30,408 nt of DNA from an uncultured Lachnospiraceae bacterium (GCA_910583605.1 CAJTXN010000022.1:1-30408); one strand, 5' to 3'. Positions 7,628 to 16,288 are shown, counted from the first letter of the stretch. Program-made: numbers and translations. The notes: generated by a model not told the origin, from the sequence alone.

Positions 7628-9130
7628 ATGGAAGAGTTGAAAAATAAAAATATACCGGAGCAGATTGCTGCATGGAATGAAGAGGAAGAGTATCAGAAAA
7701 TTGTAGATGTCCTTTTGGCTGTTCCGGAAGAAGAACGTACACCGGAGCTGGTGAGTGAGCTGGCAAGGGCCTATAATAATCTGGCCGGTGAAGAAAACGG
7801 TGATGAAAGTATGTACCGCACGGCGATAGAACTGCTTAAGAGTGTAGAAGAGGAATTAAAAGAGGACCATTGCTGGAATTATCGTATGGCATATGCATAT
7901 TGTTTTCTGGATGAACCATGGGATGCGCTTCCGTATTTTGAAAAAGCATTAGAGGCCAGACCAGGAGATGAGGATACGGAGGAAATGATAGATTTCTGTC
8001 TGGGTTCCCTGGCGCTGCCGCGTTTTGAGAAACCGTTTTGTCAAAGAGTCAGAGAGGGCTGGGAATCTTTTCTGGCAGGTGAGGAGGATTTACGCCGAGG
8101 CATCGATGAAAAGCGGCAGGGAGATGAAATCGTAGAGCAGTGTAATAAACTATTGAAGCCGGCTTTTTCGGATGTATCTTTTGAGCTGGGATATAACGGC
8201 AGGAAACATGAACTGATATTGTCGCCGGAAGGGGACAAGGCAAAGCTGTTCCAACTGGTGTATTTTCAAAAACAAGCTCCTAAGGAGGTATTGGAACACT
8301 GGAATATTCTGGTGGGACGACAGCACTCGGGTTCTTTTGGTTTACAGATATTTGGACAGAATGTGTCGGCGGAGGATATTTTTGTCTGGGTGAAACAGCA
8401 GGGAGATGATGAATTGGAACTTTCTCTGTATTGTGAAAAACTGCTTTCTTTTTTGAAAGAAGATGAGAATAAGGCATACTGGATGATGTATATTATGCTG
8501 GACAATGTAATCGGTGAGATTGCAGCCATGCGGTATATCGGCGGGGTGGAACTGCTGGAGAAGCCTTTGGAAGGAGTAAATTTCAGTCTGGAGAAGTTGC
8601 CGGAATATCTCAATCAAAGATTTTCTGAACAGGACGGGGATATCATGGATGCAGAAAAGTATTGTGAACGTTATACGGTCTATGAAACGGAACCCAGTGA
8701 GGAAGAGGATGCGGATGTGCGGATGGATATTTATGTGGGCGGTACCAATTGCCCGACATTGATCAATCAATATTGGAATAATGCCGCTGATACCATGAAC
8801 GCATATCATAAGGACGGTATCGCTGCCGGATTCTTTTATTATCCGCTGACGGGATTTACCGGGGAAGACCGGAGCGGAAAGATACTGGATTTCCGGGATG
8901 CTGTTTCGGAGGAGATTCTGGCCGGGGCGGGAGCGGATGCCGTAACCTTTATCGGAGGCGCCAGTGGAATTTATTTCGGATATATTGATTTTATTGCATG
9001 GGATTTAAAGGCGGTGCTTGATACGGCAGTGGAGGTATTGAAAGAGAAAGATATAGCATGGGCTGTATTTCATTCCTTCCGCCGGGATGTGAACGGTATA
9101 ATCTTAAAGTCAGATCAAAATGGTGATTAG
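7628..9130 (+). CDS. tetratricopeptide-repeat protein of unknown function
   Basis: 500 aa from ATG 7628; a GTG immediately before it (7625) is also in frame but is only 3 nt from the AAAGGAG ribosome site, whereas ATG 7628 has a normal 6-nt gap. Residues 1-125 contain TPR-like helical pairs (ELARAYNNLAGEENGDESMY, then AYAYCFLDEPWDALPYFEKA). The remaining three quarters is a conserved-looking soluble domain with WMMYIMLDNVIGEIAAMRYI in the middle and a C-terminal FIGGASGIYFGYIDFIAWD. I do not recognise a named domain there. There is no signal peptide. It is the last gene before a terminator and forms a unit with the DUF4253 gene. TPR plus DUF4253 suggests a protein-interaction role, which is inference only. 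Confidence 0.75.
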   Translation: MEELKNKNIPEQIAAWNEEEEYQKIVDVLLAVPEEERTPELVSELARAYNNLAGEENGDESMYRTAIELLKSVEEELKEDHCWNYRMAYAYCFLDEPWDALPYFEKALEARPGDEDTEEMIDFCLGSLALPRFEKPFCQRVREGWESFLAGEEDLRRGIDEKRQGDEIVEQCNKLLKPAFSDVSFELGYNGRKHELILSPEGDKAKLFQLVYFQKQAPKEVLEHWNILVGRQHSGSFGLQIFGQNVSAEDIFVWVKQQGDDELELSLYCEKLLSFLKEDENKAYWMMYIMLDNVIGEIAAMRYIGGVELLEKPLEGVNFSLEKLPEYLNQRFSEQDGDIMDAEKYCERYTVYETEPSEEEDADVRMDIYVGGTNCPTLINQYWNNAADTMNAYHKDGIAAGFFYYPLTGFTGEDRSGKILDFRDAVSEEILAGAGADAVTFIGGASGIYFGYIDFIAWDLKAVLDTAVEVLKEKDIAWAVFHSFRRDVNGIILKSDQNGD

Positions 9131-9185
9131 TGCAGTGGTTTCAGAGACAATAGCATTTCCGGGAGGCAGAACCGGATAGATAAAT

Positions 9186-9235
9186 AAAAAATCAGTTTTT
9201 CAGTATTTTATGATACGAAAAAAACTGATTTTTTT
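9186..9235 (+). terminator. intrinsic terminator before the pan operon
   Basis: AAAAAATCAGTTTTT (9186-9200) pairs with AAAAACTGATTTTTT (9220-9234), followed by further T. The symmetrical A and T flanks would allow termination in both directions. It separates the TPR gene unit from the promoter that starts immediately downstream. Confidence 0.8.
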
Positions 9236-9236
9236 A

Positions 9237-9264
9237 TTGCCAACTGATTCATTTATGTTATAAT
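9237..9264 (+). promoter_or_regulatory. promoter of the pantothenate operon
   Basis: TTGCCA (9237-9242), a 16-bp spacer and TATAAT (9259-9264), with an extended -10 TG at 9256-9257. The -35 overlaps the end of the preceding terminator. Transcription would start near 9271, leaving a leader of about 135 nt before the first start codon. Confidence 0.7.
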
Positions 9265-9404
9265 GTTTAGCGGATAGTATTCCAAAGGAAACTATACCGG
9301 AACAGAACTTGTCTGCAAATCCTCAGGATTAGAATGTATACAGTTGGAACTTATATTGGAAAAATGAGATTTCATAATAGCATCACCTTTTAGGAGGTGA
9401 TAAA
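9265..9404 (+). promoter_or_regulatory. long 5' leader of the pan operon
   Basis: The 140 bases between the -10 box and the TTG start are non-coding and contain small self-complementary segments such as ATCC-TCA-GGAT at about 9320. A leader this long before a biosynthetic operon may carry regulation. A conserved 'pan' RNA motif is known upstream of pantothenate genes in some Firmicutes, but I cannot confirm its consensus here by eye. Confidence 0.3.
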
Positions 9405-10271
9405 TTGAACAATATCATGAATCAGATAAAAATAGGATTTGTAGGTGCGGGAAAAGCCGGTTTTACTCTGGGAAAGTATATGACGGAGAGCAATATCCAT
9501 GTATCCGGATATTACAGCAGAAGGAAAGAATCGGCAATGGAAGCAGCAAAATTTACTTGTACGAAATATTTTGATACAATCGAAGAGATACTGGCATCCA
9601 GTGATGCTTTGTTTCTGACGGTTCCGGACGGAGCCTTGGAAACGGTATGGAATTCTCTGAAACAATATCCATTAACAGGCAAGTGTATCTGTCACTGCAG
9701 CGGTGCAATGTCATCCGCGGTTTTTTCTGGAATTGACCAAATGGGAGCATTTGGTTACTCTATCCACCCTTTATTTGCAATCCATGACAGATTGCAATCC
9801 TATCGGGAAATTTCACAGTCATATTTTACAATTGAAGGTTCAACGGAATATTTGGAATTCTGGCGGCAGTTTTTTGAAACATTGGGAAATCCGGTTCGTC
9901 TTATTCAGCCGGGGCAGAAGTTTCTCTATCACAGTGCGGCGGTTTTTGCCAGCAATCTGGTCACGGCCCTGTTTGAAACAGGCATTGGAATTCTGATGAA
10001 ATGCGGTTTTGACAGAGCCGGCAGTGAAAAGGCTCTGGCTCCGTTGTTCCTGCATAACTGTCAGAATGTGGTGAAAACAGGTACCGCAGAAGCCCTTACC
10101 GGACCGGTGGAGCGCGGAGATGCGGAGACGGTTCTTCATCACTTACAGACGCTTTCGGAGGAAGAAAAAGCGATTTATGTCAGCCTTTCGAAAGTTCTGG
10201 CCGGAATCGCAGAAGAAAAAAATCCGGGACGGGATTATAGTCGGATATGGAAGATATTGAAGGAAAATTAA
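9405..10271 (+). CDS. panG: DUF2520 ketopantoate reductase, PanG-like
   Basis: 288 aa with two domains: an N-terminal Rossmann fold with the NADP-binding turn IGFVGAGKAGFTLG (glycines 14, 16, 19), and a helical C-terminal DUF2520 domain (from about residue 150, with FLYHSAAVFASNLVTALFET and ALTGPVERGD). Proteins of this type in Francisella and some Firmicutes were shown to be a separate ketopantoate reductase, PanG, which converts ketopantoate to pantoate with NADPH. The position just before panB, panC and panD supports that role, and no classical panE is in the operon. Start is TTG 9405, chosen because AGGAGG sits 7 nt upstream; an internal ATG (codon 5) lacks that spacing. The general family is secure; the specific activity is inferred from context. 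Confidence 0.78.
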   Translation: MNNIMNQIKIGFVGAGKAGFTLGKYMTESNIHVSGYYSRRKESAMEAAKFTCTKYFDTIEEILASSDALFLTVPDGALETVWNSLKQYPLTGKCICHCSGAMSSAVFSGIDQMGAFGYSIHPLFAIHDRLQSYREISQSYFTIEGSTEYLEFWRQFFETLGNPVRLIQPGQKFLYHSAAVFASNLVTALFETGIGILMKCGFDRAGSEKALAPLFLHNCQNVVKTGTAEALTGPVERGDAETVLHHLQTLSEEEKAIYVSLSKVLAGIAEEKNPGRDYSRIWKILKEN

Positions 10272-10313
10272 GAAAGGATAGTGCAGAAGTCCTGAATGGA
10301 CAGGAAGAGCTGC

Positions 10314-11153
10314 ATGGGTAGAACGATGAAACAGACGGTTGCAACATTTCGGAAGGCAAAGGAAGAAGGAAAAAAGATTTCCATGCTGACCGCTTATGAT
10401 TATTCAACGGCAGGATTATTGGATGCCGCAGGCATTAATGGAATCCTGGTGGGAGATTCTTTGGGAAATGTAATGCTTGGCTATGAAGATACGATTTCAG
10501 TAACAATGGAAGATATGATTCATCACGGCGCGGCAGTTGCCAGAGGAGTAAAAAACGCATTGGTGGTGATTGATATGCCATTTATGTCTTATCAGACTTC
10601 GGTTTATGATGCAATGGTAAATGCAGGGCGTCTGATGAAAGAAGGACGGGCAAATGCCGTTAAGCTGGAAGGCGGCAGGGAGGTTGTACCGCAGATTCAG
10701 GCCATTGTTCAGGCGGGAATCCCGGTAATGGCACATTTAGGACTGACACCCCAGTCCATTCATGCGTTTGGCGGATATAAAGTACAGGGGAAGGATGAAG
10801 AGGCAGCACGGAAGCTGATAGAAAATGCAAAAGAAGTAGAAGCGGCAGGTGCTTTTGCGGTTGTGCTGGAATGTGTTCCGGCGCCACTGGCAGAGCTGGT
10901 GACAAAGCAGATATCCATACCAACAATTGGTATTGGTGCAGGTGGGGGATGTGACGGTCAGATATTGGTTTATCAGGATATGCTGGGATTGTTTTCGGAT
11001 TTTTCACCTAAATTTGCAAAACGGTATGCCGAACTGGGAACAGCCATGCAGGAAGCGTTTAAAGCATATGTTGAAGATGTGGAACAGGGAAGATTTCCGG
11101 CGGAGGAACATTGTTATGGAATGTCCGATGAAGTGATCGGAAAGTTATATTAA
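10314..11153 (+). CDS. panB: 3-methyl-2-oxobutanoate hydroxymethyltransferase
   Basis: 279 aa from ATG 10314. PanB transfers a hydroxymethyl group from methylene-tetrahydrofolate to ketoisovalerate to form ketopantoate, in the cytoplasm. The TIM-barrel family motifs are all present: MLTAYDYSTAGLLDAAG, ILVGDSLGNVMLGYEDT (metal-binding Asp), VKLEGG, MAHLGLTPQS and IPTIGIGAG. Length matches the family. The frame opens at ATG 10296, but ATG 10314 follows AGGAAGAG by about 5 nt; ATG 10326 (MKQTVATF) is the start by analogy with many homologues and is also possible. It lies 42 nt after panG and 34 nt before panC. Confidence 0.97.
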   Translation: MGRTMKQTVATFRKAKEEGKKISMLTAYDYSTAGLLDAAGINGILVGDSLGNVMLGYEDTISVTMEDMIHHGAAVARGVKNALVVIDMPFMSYQTSVYDAMVNAGRLMKEGRANAVKLEGGREVVPQIQAIVQAGIPVMAHLGLTPQSIHAFGGYKVQGKDEEAARKLIENAKEVEAAGAFAVVLECVPAPLAELVTKQISIPTIGIGAGGGCDGQILVYQDMLGLFSDFSPKFAKRYAELGTAMQEAFKAYVEDVEQGRFPAEEHCYGMSDEVIGKLY

Positions 11154-11187
11154 GTAAGAGGATTTATTTTATATCAGGAGGAAAGGC

Positions 11188-12030
11188 ATGTTTATCGAAC
11201 AGACAATTTCGAATGTAAAAAAGCAGATAAAAGAGTGGAGAAACCGGGGATTCCGTGTGGGATTCGTGCCAACCATGGGATATCTCCATGAAGGTCATCT
11301 GAGTCTGATTCAGCGGGCCGTTGAGGAAAATGACAAAGTGGTGGTCAGTATATTTGTTAATCCCATTCAGTTCGGACCGAAGGAGGACTTGGAAAGTTAT
11401 CCCAGGGATTTGGATGCGGATTGTGCATTGTGTGAGAAAACCGGCGCGGCAATGGTATTTTGTCCGGAGGTTTCGGAAATGTATGGAGAGGGATTTTCTG
11501 CTTATGTGGATATGAATGGCGTAACGGCAGAGCTTTGCGGAAAGAGTCGTCCGACACATTTCCGGGGAGTCTGTACGGTGGTCTGCAAATTGTTTAATAT
11601 CGTGACGCCGGACAGGGCTTATTTTGGCGAAAAAGATGCCCAGCAGCTTGCAGTCATCCGCCATATGGTCAGAGATTTAAATATGAATGTTGAAGTGGTA
11701 GGCTGCCCAATCATAAGAGAGGAAGACGGCCTTGCCAAAAGTTCGAGAAATACATATTTATCACCGGATGAGCGAAAGGCAGCTTTGGTATTAAGCCGTT
11801 CCATTCAGGCGGGAAAAGCAATGATACAGGCAGGAGAGAAAGACGGAAACAGAGTTCTGGAAGAAATGCGCAGGATTCTTTCGGAAGAACCGCTGGCAAA
11901 AATTGATTATGTGGAGATGGTACGATGGGATACCATAGAAGTTCATCATCAGGCAGACGTTCCGGTGCTGGTTGCCATAGCCGTATATATCGGAAAAACC
12001 AGACTGATTGATAATTTTATATCGGAGTAA
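11188..12030 (+). CDS. panC: pantothenate synthetase (pantoate-beta-alanine ligase)
   Basis: 280 aa, full length. The enzyme joins pantoate and beta-alanine with ATP to give pantothenate, AMP and pyrophosphate. It shows the class I nucleotidyl-transferase signatures: PTMGYLHEGH (HIGH-type motif, residues 28-37) and KSSRN (residues 184-188, KMSKS-like), with FVNPIQFGPKEDLESYPRD and YFGEKDAQQL between them. The ribosome site AGGAGGAAAGGC precedes the ATG. It shares the transcript with panB and panD, and the beta-alanine it uses is made by PanD. Confidence 0.98.
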   Translation: MFIEQTISNVKKQIKEWRNRGFRVGFVPTMGYLHEGHLSLIQRAVEENDKVVVSIFVNPIQFGPKEDLESYPRDLDADCALCEKTGAAMVFCPEVSEMYGEGFSAYVDMNGVTAELCGKSRPTHFRGVCTVVCKLFNIVTPDRAYFGEKDAQQLAVIRHMVRDLNMNVEVVGCPIIREEDGLAKSSRNTYLSPDERKAALVLSRSIQAGKAMIQAGEKDGNRVLEEMRRILSEEPLAKIDYVEMVRWDTIEVHHQADVPVLVAIAVYIGKTRLIDNFISE

Positions 12031-12107
12031 CAGGTAACAATGATGCGTGGAGACTGCATGATTACAGGAAAGTATATAATATTCAGAAATGAAGAAATGA
12101 GGATACT

Positions 12108-12506
12108 ATGAATATAACGATGTTAAAAGGAAAAATCCACAGAGCCACGGTGGTTCAGGCAGAATTAAATTATGTAGGCAGTATTACCATTGATGAGGCC
12201 CTGATGGAGGCAGCAGGAATTCTGGAGTATGAACAGGTGCAGATTGTAGATATTGAAAACGGAAACCGGTTTGAGACATATGTCATTGCAGGAGAGCGGG
12301 AAAGCGGCATGATCTGTTTAAACGGAGCAGCCGCAAGAATGGTACAGGTGGGAGACCGGGTGATTATTATGTGTTATGCGCAAATGACGCCGGAAGAGGC
12401 GAAAACCCATATGCCGAAAGTTGTTTTTGTGGATGAGGATAACCATGTATGCCGTGTTACAAGATATGAAAAGCATGGTCTGTTAACCGATATGGAAGAG
12501 GTGTAA
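12108..12506 (+). CDS. panD: aspartate 1-decarboxylase proenzyme
   Basis: 132 aa. PanD decarboxylates aspartate to beta-alanine using a pyruvoyl group made by self-cleavage. The cleavage site Gly24-Ser25 lies in ELNYVGSITID, exactly at the family's usual position when the ATG at 12108 is used, which supports this start. N-terminal MLKGKIHRATVVQAELNY and central GDRVIIMCYAQM are typical. The ribosome site is GAGGA, 4 nt upstream. A gap of 77 nt follows panC and contains a TATAAT at about 12074, possibly a minor internal promoter. Its stop is 2 nt before the next start, so translation with coaBC is coupled. Confidence 0.98.
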   Translation: MNITMLKGKIHRATVVQAELNYVGSITIDEALMEAAGILEYEQVQIVDIENGNRFETYVIAGERESGMICLNGAAARMVQVGDRVIIMCYAQMTPEEAKTHMPKVVFVDEDNHVCRVTRYEKHGLLTDMEEV

Positions 12507-12508
12507 GG

Positions 12509-13723
12509 ATGCTGAAAGGAAAAACAGTGATACTGGGAGTGACCGGCAGCATTGCCGCCTATAAGATTGCAGGATTGGCCAGCCGGCTGGTTAAACTGGG
12601 GGCCGATGTTCATGTGATCATGACAGAACATGCAATGAATTTTGTGAATCCCATTACATTTGAAACACTGACAAATAATAAATGTCTGGTGGATACTTTT
12701 GACCGGAACTTTCAGTTTCATGTGGCCCATGTTTCCCTGGCTCAGAAAGCAGATGTGATGCTGGTGGCGCCGGCCTCCGCCAATATTATTGCAAAAATGG
12801 CATACGGAATTGCTGATGATATGCTAAGTACTACGGCGCTGGCAATGAAGGGTCCGGTCATTGTGGCACCGGCCATGAATGTGAATATGTTTAATAATCC
12901 AACGGTTCAGGATAATATCCGTCGGTTATATGATTACGGAAAAATCATTATTCCGCCGGAAAACGGCTATCTGGCCTGCGGTACCACCGGAGCCGGTAAG
13001 CTGCCTTCGGAAGAAGTGCTTTTAGATTATATTCTCCGGGAAATTGCCTGTGAAAAGGATTTGAAAGGAAGAAAAGTTCTGGTAACGGCAGGTCCTACCA
13101 GAGAGGCTTTAGACCCGGTCCGGTTTATAACCAATCATTCCACCGGAAAAATGGGATATGCCATTGCCCGGCAGGCAATGCTTCGGGGAGCAGATGTGAC
13201 ATTGATAAGCGGACCGGTGCATATAGCGCCGCCACCGTTTGTTTCGGTTATTCCCGTGGTAAGCGCCGAAGATATGTTTCAGGCCGTAAGCGAACATCAT
13301 AAAGAACAGGAAATGATCATTAAAACGGCGGCCGTGGCGGATTATACCCCGTCGGAGGTACAGGAGGAAAAAATCAAGAAATCCGGTGACGGTATTTCCG
13401 TAGAACTCAGCCGGACAAAAGACATTCTGGCATGGCTTGGCAGTCAGAAAAGAGAGACCCGGGTTTTATGCGGATTTTCCATGGAAACCCAAAATGTTTT
13501 GGAAAATTCCAAAAGAAAACTGGAAAGCAAACAGGCGGATTTAATCGCTGCAAATTGTCTGAGAGACGAGGGGGCCGGGTTTGGAACGGATACCAATCAT
13601 CTGATTTTAATTCAGAAAGAAGGAATCACAGACTTACCTTTGATGTCTAAGGATGAGGCTGCCAACCATTTATTGGACCATCTGAAGCAAATATGGGAAA
13701 CAAAGCAAAAATCAAAAATGTAG
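12509..13723 (+). CDS. coaBC: bifunctional CoaBC: phosphopantothenoylcysteine synthase/decarboxylase
   Basis: 404 aa. The C-terminal CoaB domain joins 4'-phosphopantothenate and cysteine (CTP-dependent in bacteria); the N-terminal CoaC domain is an FMN flavoprotein that decarboxylates the product to 4'-phosphopantetheine. In CoaC: VTGSIAAYK, catalytic His74 in HVAHVSLAQKADV, PAMN at 121-124 and the catalytic Cys157 in LACGTTGAGK. In CoaB: VTAGPTREALDPVRFITN, NHSTGKMGYAIA and the KIKKSG lysine region. The start lies 2 nt after the panD stop, with GAGGTG in the end of panD as ribosome site. Having coaBC in the pan operon links vitamin synthesis to CoA assembly; pantothenate kinase and coaD/coaE are not in the window. 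Confidence 0.97.
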   Translation: MLKGKTVILGVTGSIAAYKIAGLASRLVKLGADVHVIMTEHAMNFVNPITFETLTNNKCLVDTFDRNFQFHVAHVSLAQKADVMLVAPASANIIAKMAYGIADDMLSTTALAMKGPVIVAPAMNVNMFNNPTVQDNIRRLYDYGKIIIPPENGYLACGTTGAGKLPSEEVLLDYILREIACEKDLKGRKVLVTAGPTREALDPVRFITNHSTGKMGYAIARQAMLRGADVTLISGPVHIAPPPFVSVIPVVSAEDMFQAVSEHHKEQEMIIKTAAVADYTPSEVQEEKIKKSGDGISVELSRTKDILAWLGSQKRETRVLCGFSMETQNVLENSKRKLESKQADLIAANCLRDEGAGFGTDTNHLILIQKEGITDLPLMSKDEAANHLLDHLKQIWETKQKSKM

Positions 13724-13814
13724 GGAATAATGGTACTTAGGTTTTTGAAGTCCGCATATCTTAATCTTATAACTGTATTTTCTGATAATATTGGAACAGG
13801 AGGATTGAGATTGT

Positions 13815-14777
13815 ATGATGATGAAAAGGATTTCTTTGGAACCGGAGGCTTTAAAAGTATGTGAGGAGAACTCCGTGCCGCCCCTTATTTTTCAGTTACC
13901 GCCGTGGAAGGGCAGGGAATTGCTGGAGCAGGCCCAGAGTTCGCCGGTATATATGTATCCGGCAGATATAGACAGTACGACGGTGGATACCGGAGAGTGG
14001 GGCTGTATCCGGGTCTTTACCGTACGGCCGGAATCCGGGGACGGCAACGGAAATGTTATTTTCTATATTCATGGAGCCGGCTGGGTATTCGGCAGTTTTC
14101 ATACCCATGAAAAGCTGGTTCGTGAGCTGGCGGCACGAACGAAATCGGTGGTGGTATTTCCGGAATACTCCCGTTCTCCGGAAGCAAAATATCCGACAGC
14201 CATTGAGCAGTGCTATCATGTGCTCTGCAATCTGCCGGAGCTGGCAGAACGGATGTCTTTTTCTTTTAATCCCCGGACGTTAACGGTGGCAGGAGACAGT
14301 GTAGGCGGAAATATGGCGATTGCAATGTCTCTGATGGCAAAATTCAGACAGGGGCCGTGTATTCAGAAGCAGCTTTTGTATTATCCGGTGACAAATGCCT
14401 GCTTTAATACATGCACTTATTATAAATTTGCAGTGGGTTATTATTTATACCGGGCGGGAATGATGTGGTTCTGGAATCAGTATGCCATGTCTGAACAAAA
14501 CAGAAATCAGATAACGGCTTCTCCTCTGCGGGCAGATTTCCGCCAGCTTGCCGGTCTGCCGGATACCATGATTTTAAACGGGGAAGCGGATGTATTGAGA
14601 GATGAAGGGGAAGCATTTGCCGTAAAACTGCGGGCGGCAGGGGTCAATGTAACGGCTGTGAGATTTCAGGGGATTATACATGATTTTGTGATGTTGAATG
14701 CATTGAATCAGACGAAGGCATGCAGGGCGGCGATGGATGTTTCGGTGGCGTGGATAAATGGGAAAAATGAGTTGTAA
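13815..14777 (+). CDS. alpha/beta-hydrolase, HSL-type esterase
   Basis: 320 aa. This is an alpha/beta-hydrolase fold-3 (hormone-sensitive-lipase family) carboxylesterase. The oxyanion-hole motif is YIHGAGWVFGS (HGAG at 86-89, in place of the usual HGGG). The nucleophile is Ser162 in GDSVGGNMA, the acid Asp259 in NGEADVLRDEGE, and the base His289 in GIIHDF. PEYSRSPEAKYPTAIEQCY is the conserved segment between them. There is no signal peptide, so a cytoplasmic enzyme acting on small esters is likely; the substrate is unknown. AGGAGG is 11 nt before the first of three consecutive ATGs, a longish gap. It follows coaBC after 91 nt on the same strand with no terminator seen, so read-through is possible. 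Confidence 0.9.
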   Translation: MMMKRISLEPEALKVCEENSVPPLIFQLPPWKGRELLEQAQSSPVYMYPADIDSTTVDTGEWGCIRVFTVRPESGDGNGNVIFYIHGAGWVFGSFHTHEKLVRELAARTKSVVVFPEYSRSPEAKYPTAIEQCYHVLCNLPELAERMSFSFNPRTLTVAGDSVGGNMAIAMSLMAKFRQGPCIQKQLLYYPVTNACFNTCTYYKFAVGYYLYRAGMMWFWNQYAMSEQNRNQITASPLRADFRQLAGLPDTMILNGEADVLRDEGEAFAVKLRAAGVNVTAVRFQGIIHDFVMLNALNQTKACRAAMDVSVAWINGKNEL

Positions 14778-14865
14778 GATATTTCGAATGAGGATAATGC
14801 TGTTATTGATACTCAAATTTATGATTAAAAGATATTAATATTTTTGATAAAGGCAGGAATTTATT

Positions 14866-15720
14866 TTGCAAATAGACAGAAAATCGGAACGGGGATTAAA
14901 GATACTATATAATGCATATTGGGGGAATGGCGGATGGAGAAGTGGTGATGTTTCACAAGAAGATTACCAGATTGCAAAAAAAGAAGGATATATGTTTGAT
15001 TATCCGAAGCCAGTAAGCCATGAAGAGGTATTGGAAAAACTGAGAATTCTTATTAGGCAAATTGATAAATCAGATGTAGCAAACGCTTTTTTGTACAGTC
15101 TTTCCACACATCGGTTAGAGTATCGTTCTGTATTAGGAAGCTATTGGTATGCAGCAGCTATTCCGAAACATACCTGCGTGGGGGCGAAATGTGATATATG
15201 TGGTTGGACATCATGGAAGGAATTTCCAAATTCTTATGATTTGGCTCATGGATTGAATGTACTAAATTTTGAACGTTATAAATGGGGAGGCGTCAGGCAC
15301 ACATCTGCGGAGTATGCCTTGTTTGATTTACAACAATTTGTTAAGCTGCCAAAAGTAAAAGCAAGTGATAGAGATAAGGAGTTGTTAAAAGAAATACTTG
15401 CATGTGTTTATGAACTGGAATCTCAAAATAAAGCAGGGAAATTGCAGCAGCTCATTACAAGAAAAAAGGTTATAAAATCAAATAAAAGTGAGATTGATGT
15501 CCTGCTGGATATACTGGGGATATGCGGAGTATTATCTTCAGAAGCTGCACCTTGTTATATGGATGAATTTCAAGATATGTATCACAGGAATCCGCCGGAG
15601 CTGACAAATGACAGGGCATATCCCGTTAATCGGTGGCATGTAGGTGATGGGATTAATGAAAAATGTTGTGGGGATGTGTTTAGGGAGGTGGATATTAGAG
15701 AAGGTAATTTAGGTGTTTAA
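14866..15720 (+). CDS. unrecognised cytoplasmic protein with Cys cluster
   Basis: 284 aa from TTG 14866, with AAAGGCAGG about 9 nt upstream; no better start is seen. A cluster C104-x4-C109-x2-C112 (HTCVGAKCDICGW) and the pair C267-C268 near the end suggest a metal site, but this is not proven. Other marked segments are YPKPVSHEEVLEKL, FLYSLSTHRLEYRSVLGSYW, LDILGICGVLSSE and WHVGDGINEKCCGDVF. No signal peptide or membrane segment is present. I do not recognise the family. It is more AT-rich than the esterase and lies just upstream of the restriction-modification island, separated by 550 bases that contain a decayed gene. Confidence 0.7.
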   Translation: MQIDRKSERGLKILYNAYWGNGGWRSGDVSQEDYQIAKKEGYMFDYPKPVSHEEVLEKLRILIRQIDKSDVANAFLYSLSTHRLEYRSVLGSYWYAAAIPKHTCVGAKCDICGWTSWKEFPNSYDLAHGLNVLNFERYKWGGVRHTSAEYALFDLQQFVKLPKVKASDRDKELLKEILACVYELESQNKAGKLQQLITRKKVIKSNKSEIDVLLDILGICGVLSSEAAPCYMDEFQDMYHRNPPELTNDRAYPVNRWHVGDGINEKCCGDVFREVDIREGNLGV

Positions 15721-16037
15721 AGAGGAAGGGAAGAATAGTGTACGGGTGATAGATATTATGGGTAATATAGTATCAGAATAAAGAATTAGATTAATTGACA
15801 ATAAATAGATAATATCATATAATATATATTTTATAAAACAAAATTTGTAATTTAAGGATTGTAAAAAAGATTAAAATGCTATGATATGAATCAAAGTAAA
15901 ATAATCACATATTTTGTTGATTTTAAATATACATAAGTAATTTTTTGCATTAGATATATGATATGGTGTTTGTTAGTTACTTGAGAAATTTTGTAAGATT
16001 AAAGGTAGCAATTAGTCTTTTTGAACAGATACCATAG

Positions 16038-16238
16038 CATTTAGGATGGGGAACATATCGTTATACTAATACTCGCAATCTAATTTATGGAGAGTGATAA
16101 ATTAAGATACTATGGCAGTATGCAGAAGATGGCAATTTAAAAAGTATAGGTAATTGGTATAGAAGTGTTGGTGCGCAGGAATGGGGAAGAGTCAGAGTTA
16201 CTTTTTTAAACAGCATTGAGATTGAGTATCTTGAGTAA
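16038..16238 (+). pseudogene. C-terminal remnant of a lost gene with tandem stops
   Basis: One frame encodes HLGWGTYRYTNTRNLIYGE, then TGA-TAA (16095-16100), then continues IKILWQYAEDGNLKSIGNWY and on to EIEYLE before TAA at 16236-16238. The tryptophan- and tyrosine-rich, protein-like reading on both sides of the stops suggests a decayed gene rather than chance. The family is unknown. The rest of 15721-16288 is very AT-rich, with no ORF or clear signal that I can support. The fragment marks the left edge of the restriction-modification island. Confidence 0.35.
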
Positions 16239-16288
16239 AATGACAGAAAACGTAAAAATATGTTTATATTGTGATTGGGGCTGATAAA

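Noticed and set aside
10180..10407. 75-codon minus-strand open frame across the panG-panB junction
   Set aside because: Overlaps two firm genes on the other strand and has no supporting signal.
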